DNA from: an uncultured Lachnospiraceae bacterium
GTDB taxonomy: Bacteria; Bacillota; Clostridia; Lachnospirales; Lachnospiraceae
Length of the DNA stretch: 64,000 nt
Direction of reading: 5' to 3'
Assembly (NCBI GenBank): GCA_946414885.1
Contig: CAMKQH010000001.1
Coordinates: 62,001 to 126,000 of the forward strand
Part shown: piece by piece, positions 7,464 to 15,591 of the stretch
How the letters are laid out: each line of letters begins with the position of its first letter
Position numbering within the stretch: position 1 is the stretch's first letter
Translations under genes and position numbers: made by a program
The notes under the pieces: model-generated
Database searches by the model: none
What the model saw: the letters and a program-made list of their open reading frames with translations, nothing else
Told to the model about the DNA's origin: nothing

Positions 7464-9656
7464 ATGAAAAAAAACATACCCGTAACATTTCTGGTGATGC
7501 TTTTCTTATGGAGTGCTTGTGGCATAATTGACAAGAATCCCACGATAACGCAGGAAGAAAAGTCTTTCTACGTCGCTGAAAAGCTTTTTCGCGAAGATAA
7601 TTATGAGTGGTTATCTTCTTGCCATGCGGGAACTAGCATTTATGATATTGGGCGTGATGAGGAAAAACAGGAATATTGTGTATGGAGATACGATTGTGAA
7701 ACTCTTAGCGTGACAAAGACGGTTTTGGCAACGGATAATCTTCGCTTTGTGAGATACGTGCGAGGATACGTTGGTGCGGATGGCTTGTTACATACTTTAT
7801 GTGGAACCGTAAATGAAGCGGGGACGGCCGTGGAGGATTATTATCTTTGCGCGTTTGACGCAGAAGGAAGGATGTGTGGCAAACGAAAAGTGACAAAGGG
7901 AGTTACCCAAGTTATGGAAAAAAATAACGTGGGATTTCAATACTCTTTTGTATTGCCAGATGATAAACTTTTGATTTTCAGCACGTATTCGATTGGCACT
8001 AAAATGAGTCGCATTTCTGAAGATGGAAACATTGAGTGGGAAAAGAAGCTGGGTAAATTCGGACTCTTTGATTGTCAGATTCGCGAAGATGGGAAGATTT
8101 TGCTTTTAGAATATCGGGATTCCGGAAGAAAGATTTCCATGTCCGAGGTTAACGCAGATAACGGAAAGCGAAAAACGCTAATCGGCGATCTGCAATTACC
8201 GTATGGCACAATGCCTGTTTTTGCGTGGGGACGAGATCAACAAATGATATGTTTTCAAACAACGGAATGCGTTTGGGAATATGACGTAGCGGAGAATAAA
8301 TTAAAACAGATGTTTTCCTTTGAAGACAGTATGCTAGATGGAAGAAACGCAGGAGACTTATGGCAACGGGCAGACGGGGACTGGTGTCTGCGATACATAA
8401 CAATGAATGGGGACGAGCATGATTTTTCTGCATATACTACGGAGTTAATCAAACTAAGCAAAACAGAGAATGATGCAACGGATAAAGTTGAACTGACGTA
8501 TGCAGTAGTCGGTCCTGAAAATTTATTTATGGATGATGCGATTTCTTTTAATCTATCGCAAAATCAAATAAAGATTACCGTAAAAACATATGAGAATGTG
8601 GAAAGATTTTTGACGGACGTTATTGCGGGCAATCATCCGGATTTGGTGAATCTGGATGACGGAGAGATTTATGAGACGCTGAAAGAAAAGGAACTGCTGG
8701 AGGATTTAAGTAACTATTTTGAACAGGATGGTGACGTGTCCGGGGAGGACTTTCTCCCAAAATCGCTGGAGTTTTATGAGGAAAACGGAAAGATTTATTC
8801 CATACCCTATGGTTTGGTAATTTATGCCATGATGGGGGAGGACAGGTATCTTGGAAACTACGCGGCATGGGATTTGTCGCAGTTTAGGGAGTTTTTGAGG
8901 TCTCTTCCAAATGAAAAACTGGCAACAAGCGGATGCTCAAATCAGGAGTTTCTTTTTCAATTGTGTTACAATCACATGGATCATTTTGTTGACGGCACAA
9001 AGAGAACTTGTAATTTTCAAACAAATGAGTTTATGGATTTTTTGGAAATTGCTTCTTTTTTCCCAGAGGAGAACCTTGATGATGATGCCATATGGGAGAA
9101 GAGGAGGAATGCGATTTTATCCGGTGAGAGTATTTTGAAGATTGTGAGTATTGGGGAATTCTCAGAATATGAATACGAAAGAGCCATGTTTCCGGGGAAA
9201 GGCAGAATTGTCGGATTTCCTACGGATCATGGTAATGGGGTCAGTTTAGGGAGCGGTGGGATAGCTCCTGCCATAATGAGGACGAGTAGACGTAAAGAAG
9301 AGGCGTGGGAGTTTATAAAATATGTGTTAACCAAAGAAAAGAATCACTTGTATACCTCGTTATTTCCATCTTATAAGCCAGTACTGAACGAGATTTTTGA
9401 GGAGGCGCGTGAACAGGTGGGTACGGATTACCAATGTCAATATGGAGATCACGTGTCTTACGTACCGCATGCCTCTCTTTCAGAGATTGAGGAATTACAA
9501 AATCTTCTGAATGTTGGACAAGCTGCAAAAGGCGGAAGTGAGAAGATTCTGCAGATCATATGGGAAGAGGCTGAGGTATATTTCAAAGGTGGCATGAGTG
9601 CGAAAGAAGCGGCAGAAAAAATTCAGAATCGCGTGGCACTGTATTTGAGTGAATAG
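7464..9656 (+). CDS. Extracellular solute-binding lipoprotein with long N-terminal domain (orphan)
   Basis: The 730-residue product begins MKKNIPVTFLVMLF and has a signal peptide ending at WSAC, so it should be a lipoprotein; Trp at -3 makes the lipobox atypical. Residues from about 30 to 340 are rich in beta strands with repeated turns of the kind seen in beta-propellers. Residues from about 350 onward resemble family 1 (sugar-type) solute-binding proteins, with VIAGNHPDLVNLDD, KIYSIPYGLVIYAMM and EEAWEFIKYVLTKEKN. ATG 7464 follows GGGGAAG. No permease or ATPase gene lies nearby, which argues for a sensing role or a transporter encoded elsewhere. The ligand is unknown. Confidence 0.72.
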   Translation: MKKNIPVTFLVMLFLWSACGIIDKNPTITQEEKSFYVAEKLFREDNYEWLSSCHAGTSIYDIGRDEEKQEYCVWRYDCETLSVTKTVLATDNLRFVRYVRGYVGADGLLHTLCGTVNEAGTAVEDYYLCAFDAEGRMCGKRKVTKGVTQVMEKNNVGFQYSFVLPDDKLLIFSTYSIGTKMSRISEDGNIEWEKKLGKFGLFDCQIREDGKILLLEYRDSGRKISMSEVNADNGKRKTLIGDLQLPYGTMPVFAWGRDQQMICFQTTECVWEYDVAENKLKQMFSFEDSMLDGRNAGDLWQRADGDWCLRYITMNGDEHDFSAYTTELIKLSKTENDATDKVELTYAVVGPENLFMDDAISFNLSQNQIKITVKTYENVERFLTDVIAGNHPDLVNLDDGEIYETLKEKELLEDLSNYFEQDGDVSGEDFLPKSLEFYEENGKIYSIPYGLVIYAMMGEDRYLGNYAAWDLSQFREFLRSLPNEKLATSGCSNQEFLFQLCYNHMDHFVDGTKRTCNFQTNEFMDFLEIASFFPEENLDDDAIWEKRRNAILSGESILKIVSIGEFSEYEYERAMFPGKGRIVGFPTDHGNGVSLGSGGIAPAIMRTSRRKEEAWEFIKYVLTKEKNHLYTSLFPSYKPVLNEIFEEAREQVGTDYQCQYGDHVSYVPHASLSEIEELQNLLNVGQAAKGGSEKILQIIWEEAEVYFKGGMSAKEAAEKIQNRVALYLSE

Positions 9657-9746
9657 CTTTCGGGAGTATCTGCAATGAAGTGACGTAATTTAAGCGGATA
9701 AAGCACGGAATACGTCAAAGAAGTCATGTGCTGAAAAAATATGTCC

Positions 9747-9775
9747 TTTACAAGAAAAAACAAACGTGTTATACT
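9747..9775 (+). promoter_or_regulatory. Promoter of rpsO
   Basis: TTTACA (9747-9752) and TATACT (9770-9775) are 17 bp apart, giving a leader of about 95 nt. Confidence 0.78.
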
Positions 9776-9791
9776 ACAAAAGCGTGAGCAA

Positions 9792-9839
9792 ACCGGCGCC
9801 CAGATCAGGGACAGCTCTGACCCGGTCTTAGTGCCTGGT
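9792..9839 (+). promoter_or_regulatory. Structured rpsO leader, candidate S15 autoregulatory element
   Basis: ACCGGC (9792-9797) pairs with GCC(T)GGT (9833-9839). Inside, AGATC pairs with GGTCT, and GGG with CCC. The element ends 35 nt before the rpsO start. S15 proteins of several bacterial groups repress their own mRNA through leader structures, so that role is inferred from position and folding only. Confidence 0.55.
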
Positions 9840-9873
9840 GTTAACATTTTATATCATTAGGAGGAAAAGAGCA

Positions 9874-10140
9874 ATGATTTCTAAGGAAAAGAAAACCGCA
9901 ATCATGAACGAGTATGCCAGAACCCCTGGCGACACCGGATCACCTGAGGTACAGATCGCAGTTCTGTCCGCAAGAATCCAGGAGCTTACCGAGCATCTGA
10001 AGGAGAACCCCAAGGATCATCATTCCCGTCGCGGAATGCTGAAGATGGTAGGTCAGAGACGTGGCCTTCTTGCTTACCTGAAGAAGAAGGATCTTGAGAG
10101 ATATCGTGCACTGATCGAGAAGCTTGGCTTAAGAAAATAA
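9874..10140 (+). CDS. rpsO: 30S ribosomal protein S15
   Basis: S15 binds 16S rRNA early in 30S subunit assembly and forms a bridge to the large subunit. The 88-residue product is full length, with [31 protein letters not shown] and the closing [12 protein letters not shown]...[12 protein letters not shown]. The ORF track starts upstream at 9838, inside the leader; ATG 9874 follows AGGAGG and gives the standard N-terminus MISKEKK. The rpsO-pnp order is conserved widely in bacteria. Confidence 0.97.
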   Translation: MISKEKKTAIMNEYARTPGDTGSPEVQIAVLSARIQELTEHLKENPKDHHSRRGMLKMVGQRRGLLAYLKKKDLERYRALIEKLGLRK

Positions 10141-10153
10141 TTCAGGAAAAAAG

Positions 10154-10197
10154 AGCGGAGATGGCCCGCATGCGGGCGCTCCGCTTATGTTTCTTTA
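10154..10197 (+). terminator. Terminator or processing hairpin between rpsO and pnp
   Basis: AGCGGAG (10154-10160) pairs with CTCCGCT (10179-10185), enclosing GCCCGCATGCGGGC. The following tract, ATGTTTCTTT, is T-rich but interrupted, so read-through into pnp is likely. Confidence 0.65.
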
Positions 10198-10213
10198 AAA
10201 GAATCGGTAAACC

Positions 10214-10315
10214 CAAAGCGGAAGGACAATCCCGAGACCACTGAAAAGTATGGGAATTGAAGGAAAACTCATGGCAGTCCCGTGTTTTTCAGTAGTTTCG
10301 GAGGCCTCCGCTTTG
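10214..10315 (+). promoter_or_regulatory. Long-stem leader of pnp, candidate autoregulatory hairpin
   Basis: CAAAGCGGA (10214-10222) pairs perfectly with TCCGCTTTG (10307-10315). Inside this CTGAAAA (10241-10247) pairs with TTTTCAG (10286-10292), and GGGA with TCCC. A second stem-loop (GGCAG 10339-10343 with CTGCC 10378-10382) ends just before the ribosome binding site. Enterobacterial pnp is autoregulated through a double-stranded leader cut by RNase III; a similar role here is inference. Confidence 0.6.
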
Positions 10316-10398
10316 TGTGAAAAATAATACAAGACAAAGGCAGGCTTCGCATTCGCGCCAGACTCGCGACGGAGCATCTGCCCAAAGAAGGAGGTACT

Positions 10399-12489
10399 AT
10401 GTACAAGAGCTATGAAATGGAACTTGGCGGCCGTAAGCTCGTGGTTGACGTAAACCGCGTAGGTAAGCAGGCCAATGGATGTGCGTTCATGCACTACGGT
10501 GACACCACCGTTCTGTGTACCGCAACCGCATCCGAGAAGCCCAGGGAGGGCATTGATTTCTTCCCCCTGAGCGTTGAGTATGAGGAGAAGATGTATGCCG
10601 TAGGAAAGATCCCCGGCGGTTTCAACAAGCGTGAGGGCAAGGCAAGTGAGAACGCAATCCTTACCAGCCGCGTTATCGACAGACCCATGCGTCCCCTGTT
10701 CCCCAAGGATTACCGCAACGACGTTACCCTGAATAACATGGTAATGAGCGTTGATCCCGAGTGCAGACCTGAGCTGGTTGCCATGATCGGTGCAGCCATC
10801 GCTACCTGCATCTCTGACATTCCTTTTGACGGTCCCTGCGCAATGACCCAGATGGGCATGGTAGACGGCGAGCTGATCGTAAACCCTTCCCAGAAACAGT
10901 GGAAGGAAGGCGACCTGAACCTGACCGTTGCATCCACCCGTGAAAAGGTGATCATGATCGAGGCTGGCGCAAACGAAATTCCCGAAGCAAAGATGATCGA
11001 GGCCATTTACAAGGCGCATGAGATCAACCAGACCATCATCGCATTCATCGACAAGATCGTTGCAGAAGTTGGCAAGAAGAAGCATGAGTACACCAGCTGC
11101 GCAATTCCTGCTGAGATGTTCGAAGAGATGAAGAAGATCGTTACTCCCGAGGAGATGGAAGTTGCAGTCTTCACTGACGAGAAGCAGACCCGCGAGGAGA
11201 ATATCAGAAACATCACCGCTAAGCTTGAGGAGGCATTTGCAGAGAACGAAGAGTGGCTTGCAATCCTTGGCGAGGCAGTTTACCAGTATGAGAAGAAGAC
11301 CGTTCGTAAGATGATCCTGAAGGATCACAAGCGTCCTGACGGCCGTGAGATCACCCAGATCCGTCCTCTGGCTGCTGAGGTTGACATCATTCCCAGAGTA
11401 CACGGTTCCGCAATGTTCACCCGCGGACAGACCCAGATCTGTGACGTATGTACCCTTGCACCTCTTTCCGAGGCACAGAAGGTTGACGGACTTGACGAGA
11501 ACGAAGTAACCAAGCGTTACATGCATCACTATAACTTCCCTTCCTACTCCGTAGGCGAGACCAAGCCTTCCCGCGGACCCGGAAGACGTGAGATCGGCCA
11601 CGGCGCACTGGCAGAGAGAGCTCTGATCCCCGTGCTGCCCAGCGAGGAGGAATTCCCTTACAGCATCCGCTGCGTATCCGAGACCTTTGAATCTAACGGA
11701 TCCACCTCCATGGCATCCACCTGTGCATCCTGCATGTCCCTGATGGCAGCAGGCGTGCCCATCAAGAAAATGGTAGCTGGTATCTCCTGTGGTCTTGTAA
11801 CCGGCGATACCGATGACGATTTCGTACTGCTTACCGACATCCAGGGCCTTGAGGACTTCTTCGGCGACATGGACTTCAAGGTAACCGGTACCACTGAAGG
11901 CATTACCGCAATCCAGATGGACATCAAGATCCATGGTTTGACCAGACCCATCGTTGAGGGTGCCATCGCTCGTTGCCGTGAGGCTAGACTCTTCATCATG
12001 GACAACTGCATGAAGCCTGCGATCGCAGCTCCCAGACCTGAGGTTGGCAAGTATGCTCCCAAGATCATCTCCATGCAGATCGATCCCGAGAAGATCGGTG
12101 ACGTGGTTGGTCAGAGAGGTAAGACCATCAACGAGATCATTGCCCGTACCGGCGTGAAGATCGACATCACGGATGACGGCATGGTAAGCATCTGCGGTAC
12201 CGACAAGGAAATGATGGCAAAGGCTCAGGACATGGTTCAGATGATCGTGACCGACTTCGAAGAAGGTCAGATCTTCAAGGGCAAGGTTGTCAGCATCAAG
12301 GAGTTCGGCGCATTCATCGAGTTCGCACCTGGCAAGGAAGGCATGGTTCACATCTCCAAGATCGCGAAGGAGAGAGTGGAGCGCGTAGAGGATTACCTGA
12401 CCCTCGGCGACGTGGTTACCGTTGTTTGCCTTGGCAAGGACAAGATGGGCAGAATCAGCTTCTCCATGAAGGACGTTGCCCAGAAGTAA
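10399..12489 (+). CDS. pnp: Polyribonucleotide nucleotidyltransferase (PNPase)
   Basis: PNPase degrades RNA from the 3' end using phosphate and can add tails in reverse. The 696-residue product has two RNase PH-like domains (about 1-220 and 310-540; FPKDYRNDVTLN in the first, FTRGQTQICDVCTL in the second). A KH domain follows (VVGQRGKTINEIIARTGVKI near 560) and then an S1 domain (FKGKVVSIKEFGAFIEFAPGKEGMVHIS near 630). AAGGAGG lies directly before ATG 10399. A 718-codon antisense ORF covers the gene but is a codon-usage artefact. A strong terminator ends the unit. Confidence 0.97.
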   Translation: MYKSYEMELGGRKLVVDVNRVGKQANGCAFMHYGDTTVLCTATASEKPREGIDFFPLSVEYEEKMYAVGKIPGGFNKREGKASENAILTSRVIDRPMRPLFPKDYRNDVTLNNMVMSVDPECRPELVAMIGAAIATCISDIPFDGPCAMTQMGMVDGELIVNPSQKQWKEGDLNLTVASTREKVIMIEAGANEIPEAKMIEAIYKAHEINQTIIAFIDKIVAEVGKKKHEYTSCAIPAEMFEEMKKIVTPEEMEVAVFTDEKQTREENIRNITAKLEEAFAENEEWLAILGEAVYQYEKKTVRKMILKDHKRPDGREITQIRPLAAEVDIIPRVHGSAMFTRGQTQICDVCTLAPLSEAQKVDGLDENEVTKRYMHHYNFPSYSVGETKPSRGPGRREIGHGALAERALIPVLPSEEEFPYSIRCVSETFESNGSTSMASTCASCMSLMAAGVPIKKMVAGISCGLVTGDTDDDFVLLTDIQGLEDFFGDMDFKVTGTTEGITAIQMDIKIHGLTRPIVEGAIARCREARLFIMDNCMKPAIAAPRPEVGKYAPKIISMQIDPEKIGDVVGQRGKTINEIIARTGVKIDITDDGMVSICGTDKEMMAKAQDMVQMIVTDFEEGQIFKGKVVSIKEFGAFIEFAPGKEGMVHISKIAKERVERVEDYLTLGDVVTVVCLGKDKMGRISFSMKDVAQK

Positions 12490-12506
12490 TTCATAAAGGA
12501 TATTCC

Positions 12507-12539
12507 AAGGGATGGTTCGAAAGAGCCATCCCTTTTTTC
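12507..12539 (+). terminator. Terminator of pnp
   Basis: AAGGGATGGTTC and GAGCCATCCCTT form a 12-bp stem (with G-T pairing) around GAAA, followed by six T. Confidence 0.92.
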
Positions 12540-12581
12540 GTGCAAATTATGGCCAATTCTAAATTAATAGAAAATTTAGAA

Positions 12582-12618
12582 AAGATACCTTGACAGGCGA
12601 GGTATCTTGTGATAACTT
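12582..12618 (+). promoter_or_regulatory. padR operon promoter with perfect inverted repeat
   Basis: AAGATACCT (12582-12590) and AGGTATCTT (12600-12608) form perfect 9-bp arms around 9 bp. TTGACA at 12590-12595 overlaps the left arm, and a weak -10 (TAACTT 12613-12618) lies 17 bp away. The placement suits an operator for the PadR protein encoded just downstream. Confidence 0.6.
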
Positions 12619-12687
12619 ATAAACATCGAGGTAAGATAATTCGATTATATTATCCGTAAAAATATATTTGGAAAGGATGGTGGCATA

Positions 12688-13011
12688 ATGTCAATTGCAT
12701 CAGATCTGTTAAGAGGAAACACGGACACCATTATCCTGGCGAGTCTGGCAGAGCATGACAGCTATGGATATTTGATCAACAAGGAGATTATGGCGAAGAC
12801 GGAGGCTCAGATTGAGCTGAAGGACGCAACCTTGTACTCCGCGTTCCGTCGTTTGGAGAAGGAAGGCCTGGTAACGACTTACTGGGGTGATGAAGAGGTA
12901 GGTGCCCGCAGGCGCTATTACTCCATCACGGAAAAGGGTCGTGAGGCTTACGGACAGAATAAGGCGGAATGGCAGAAGGCAAAACAGATGATCGACAGCC
13001 TTTTGGTATAA
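12688..13011 (+). CDS. PadR family transcriptional regulator
   Basis: The 107-residue product is the short form of PadR, a winged-helix DNA-binding protein. It shows LASLAEHDSYGYLINKEI, the LKDATLYSAFRRLEKEGLV recognition helix and wing, and RRRYYSITEKGREAY. PadR proteins usually repress their own operon and a neighbouring membrane-stress or efflux gene. Here the next gene, 54 bp on, encodes a DUF4097 protein, an arrangement often seen in Firmicutes. The inverted repeat in the promoter is the likely binding site. The inducing signal is unknown. Confidence 0.93.
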   Translation: MSIASDLLRGNTDTIILASLAEHDSYGYLINKEIMAKTEAQIELKDATLYSAFRRLEKEGLVTTYWGDEEVGARRRYYSITEKGREAYGQNKAEWQKAKQMIDSLLV

Positions 13012-13065
13012 GGGAAAGATTTGAAGTGGATTGTCGCGAGGCGACGGAAAGAGAGGCATAAATAA

Positions 13066-14436
13066 ATGAAAGACAAGATCAAATCAGCGATCATGGATCT
13101 TTTTGAGAACGTACCGGAATCGCAGGAAGCAAAAGAGCTGCAGGAAGAAATGATCTCCAATGCAGAGGAGAAATATGAGGATCTGATCCAGAGAGGTTTC
13201 ACCGAGGAGCAGTCATACACCATGGTGATGGGTTCCATCGGTGACGTTGAGGAACTTCTGGCAGATCTTGGCGCTCAGTCCGATGATGGAAAGAAGGCGA
13301 AGAGCGAGTACTGGGAGAAGCAGAGCGAGTACTGGGAGAAACAGTGCGAATATTGGAAATGGCAGGGCGAGAACCTGGAGAAGCAGGCGAAGAATCTGGG
13401 CCAGCACGCAAAGAACTTTGGCCAGCAGATGGAACAGTCGGCAGGTGACCTTGGACAACAGGCTAAGGAAGCGCTGAACGCGTTCCTGTCCGCCGGCATC
13501 ATTGATAACATTAGTTCCAGCATTAAGCAGATCATCAGCGACGCAGGAATTAATCTGCAGAATGATGACGGAAAGTATAAGGACATGGAGATCTGCAACG
13601 AGAGAAAGTTCACTACGGACGGCATTACCAGCATCGTTATGGAAGTGCAGAGTTCTCCCATCGACGTTGACGTTCAGCTGACGACGGATCCGGAGATTTT
13701 CATTCAAGAGTTATATAATAAGGATCCCAAGGAGGATCAGCTTCTGCAGTATGCAGTGAATGGAAAGAATCTGAAAATCCAATATGGTTCCAACATGATC
13801 GGCTTCCCCAGAAGAGGTACCGTCAGAGTATTCCTTCCGGAAGGATTCGCCGGAAGCTTGGAAGAGTTAAAGATTTTGACGGCATCCGGTGACATAAAGC
13901 TGGAGGACATTGGTGCGGCAAAGCAGGTTTATAAGACCATGAGCGGTGACGTATGCGGAGCATGTGCCATTGGTGACGTAAGCATTGGAACCGTGAGCGG
14001 CGACATTGCATTTGAAGCCGTTGAGGGCGAGGTGCAGGTTAAGACGGTGAGCGGTGACGTGAAGATCCAGAAGGCGGTTGGCAAGACGAATGTTGGTACC
14101 GCCAGCGGTGACGTAAAGGTTAAGGATTGTCAGGGCGATGCAGTGATCCGCACGGCCAGCGGCGACGTGGAATGTAATTTGACGCAGGCAGGAGAAAAGC
14201 TTGAGGTTAGTACCGCCAGCGGCGACGTGGAACTGGCAATTCCGGACGGCATTGGCGTTCAGATGACCCTGAACACGGCCAGTGGTGACATCGACACCTT
14301 CTGCGACTGCATCTCAACAGATGAGAACGTGAAATACGTAAAGACCGGAAAACGTGCCGTAGGTACCATCGGTGAGGAACCGTACTTGAAGATCAAAGTG
14401 AGCACCGCAAGCGGTGACATTGAGATCAACAGATAA
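13066..14436 (+). CDS. DUF4097 beta-repeat protein with N-terminal helical heptad region
   Basis: The 456-residue product has three parts. Residues 1-75 are helical, with an acidic EEKYEDLIQRGFTEEQSY segment resembling the small domain that often precedes PadR targets (DUF1700-like). Residues 80-135 form a run of 7-residue units (SEYWEKQ twice, then CEYWKWQ, GENLEKQ, AKNLGQH). From about 180 the protein is DUF4097, a right-handed beta structure marked by repeated (A/V)SGDV turns at 15-20 residue steps. There is no signal peptide or membrane segment. It is probably co-transcribed with padR. Function is unknown; related operons are linked to envelope stress, but that is inference. Confidence 0.8.
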   Translation: MKDKIKSAIMDLFENVPESQEAKELQEEMISNAEEKYEDLIQRGFTEEQSYTMVMGSIGDVEELLADLGAQSDDGKKAKSEYWEKQSEYWEKQCEYWKWQGENLEKQAKNLGQHAKNFGQQMEQSAGDLGQQAKEALNAFLSAGIIDNISSSIKQIISDAGINLQNDDGKYKDMEICNERKFTTDGITSIVMEVQSSPIDVDVQLTTDPEIFIQELYNKDPKEDQLLQYAVNGKNLKIQYGSNMIGFPRRGTVRVFLPEGFAGSLEELKILTASGDIKLEDIGAAKQVYKTMSGDVCGACAIGDVSIGTVSGDIAFEAVEGEVQVKTVSGDVKIQKAVGKTNVGTASGDVKVKDCQGDAVIRTASGDVECNLTQAGEKLEVSTASGDVELAIPDGIGVQMTLNTASGDIDTFCDCISTDENVKYVKTGKRAVGTIGEEPYLKIKVSTASGDIEINR

Positions 14437-14464
14437 GCACCAAAACGAGAGAGGATGGGGCGCA

Positions 14465-15331
14465 ATGGAGTTTTTCTCAGACGTAAAATCAGCAGTGGTA
14501 ACTTCAGACCGTATTTTGTATACCCCGTCTGGGTTCGCAAGAGACAGTCTCCTGCATCTGCAGGAGATTGGAAGCCTTACCGCGCGGAAACCGCACGTAA
14601 GCTCCAGACAGGCGCTCGCATCCTATCTTTTCTTTCGCGTAAGGGAAGGCGAAGGGATCCTTACCTACGAGGGTAAGACGTATTCTTTGACGACAGGCAC
14701 CTGCGTCTTCGTGGATTGCCACAAGGCATATTCTCATGCCACGAGCCCGCAGAAGCTTTGGACGTTGGAATGGTGCCACTTTAACGGCCCGACGCTTGCT
14801 TACGTTTACGATAAATACGTGGAACGCGGTGGAAGACCAGCCTTTGAACCAAAGGAAGAGAAGGCATTCCGGGACGTATGGCAAAAACTTTTTGAGATCG
14901 CCAAGGGATCTGATTACGTAAAGGACATGAAGATCAACGAATGCCTGGGCGAACTTCTCACGCTCCTTATGGTGGAATCCTGGCATCCGGAGGATGCCAC
15001 GGACATGCCCGCCAAGAAAAAATCCGTGGTTCCCGTGAAAGCCTGGCTCGATGCCCACTATGCTGAAAAGATCACCCTGGATGATCTCAGCGCCAGATTT
15101 TATATTAACAAATACTATTTGACGAGAGTATTTAAAGAGCAATACGGTCAATCCATCAACGCATATTTGCTTAACGTCCGCATTACTAAGGCAAAGCAGC
15201 TCTTGCGCTTTACAAACAAATCCATTGAGGAAATCGGTTTGGATTGCGGCCTTGGCGCATTGCACTATTTTTCACGAGTATTCAAAGAGATTGAGGGCAT
15301 GCCGCCAAGCAAATATCGAGAACAGTGGTAA
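14465..15331 (+). CDS. AraC family transcriptional regulator
   Basis: The 288-residue product has an N-terminal cupin-type sensing domain (EGILTYEGKTYSLTTGTCVFVDCHK) and a C-terminal pair of helix-turn-helix motifs (ITLDDLSARFYINKYYLTRVFKEQYG, then the signature LGALHYFSRVFKEIEGMPPSKYR). It resembles regulators of sugar use. The start at ATG 14465 follows GAGAGGATGGGG; the ORF track start at 14414 lies inside the previous gene. It may be co-transcribed with padR and DUF4097, 28 bp upstream. No sugar gene is adjacent, so its target is unknown. Confidence 0.9.
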   Translation: MEFFSDVKSAVVTSDRILYTPSGFARDSLLHLQEIGSLTARKPHVSSRQALASYLFFRVREGEGILTYEGKTYSLTTGTCVFVDCHKAYSHATSPQKLWTLEWCHFNGPTLAYVYDKYVERGGRPAFEPKEEKAFRDVWQKLFEIAKGSDYVKDMKINECLGELLTLLMVESWHPEDATDMPAKKKSVVPVKAWLDAHYAEKITLDDLSARFYINKYYLTRVFKEQYGQSINAYLLNVRITKAKQLLRFTNKSIEEIGLDCGLGALHYFSRVFKEIEGMPPSKYREQW

Positions 15332-15354
15332 AAAGTCAATATAATGTAAATGAA

Positions 15355-15391
15355 AGCCAACTTTCTGAATTCAGATGTTGGCTTTTTTTTG
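15355..15391 (+). terminator. Terminator of the AraC gene
   Basis: AGCCAAC (15355-15361) pairs with GTTGGCT (15377-15383), extended by A-T pairs, and is followed by eight T. Confidence 0.9.
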
Positions 15392-15417
15392 TTATAATCC
15401 TTTTTGTGAGCGTCGAA

Positions 15418-15516
15418 GGACTCGGGCCAGGGCGTCTGCCGCATCCCTCTCTTGGGAACAATTAGCCGCGTGACGTTCCCAAGAGAGGGATGCTGCAGAC
15501 GCCGGCCCGCGAGACC
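15418..15516. ncRNA. Long near-perfect hairpin element A
   Basis: Two arms of 42 nt (15418-15459 and 15475-15516) are complementary except for two small bulges and two mismatches. The loop is 15 nt, AATTAGCCGCGTGAC. The core of the stem, GCATCCCTCTCTTGGGAAC with its complement, is perfect. There is no T-run, so it is not a standard terminator, and the AraC gene already has one 30 bp before. The gmd promoter begins at the next base. It could be a small palindromic repeat, an RNA gene or a processing hairpin. Confidence 0.55.
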
Positions 15517-15545
15517 TTGGTATATGGCACAAGAAGGACTATATC
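15517..15545 (+). promoter_or_regulatory. Promoter of the gmd operon
   Basis: TTGGTA (15517-15522) and TATATC (15540-15545) are 17 bp apart. It directly abuts hairpin element A. Confidence 0.55.
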
Positions 15546-15591
15546 AAAAACATTATGTCGTATGACGAATAATAAAAAGTGGAGGATTGAC

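Noticed and set aside
10195-12351. 718-codon antisense ORF across pnp
   Set aside because: It mirrors pnp codon usage, which leaves few stops on the opposite strand. No ribosome binding site or family is seen, and pnp is certain.
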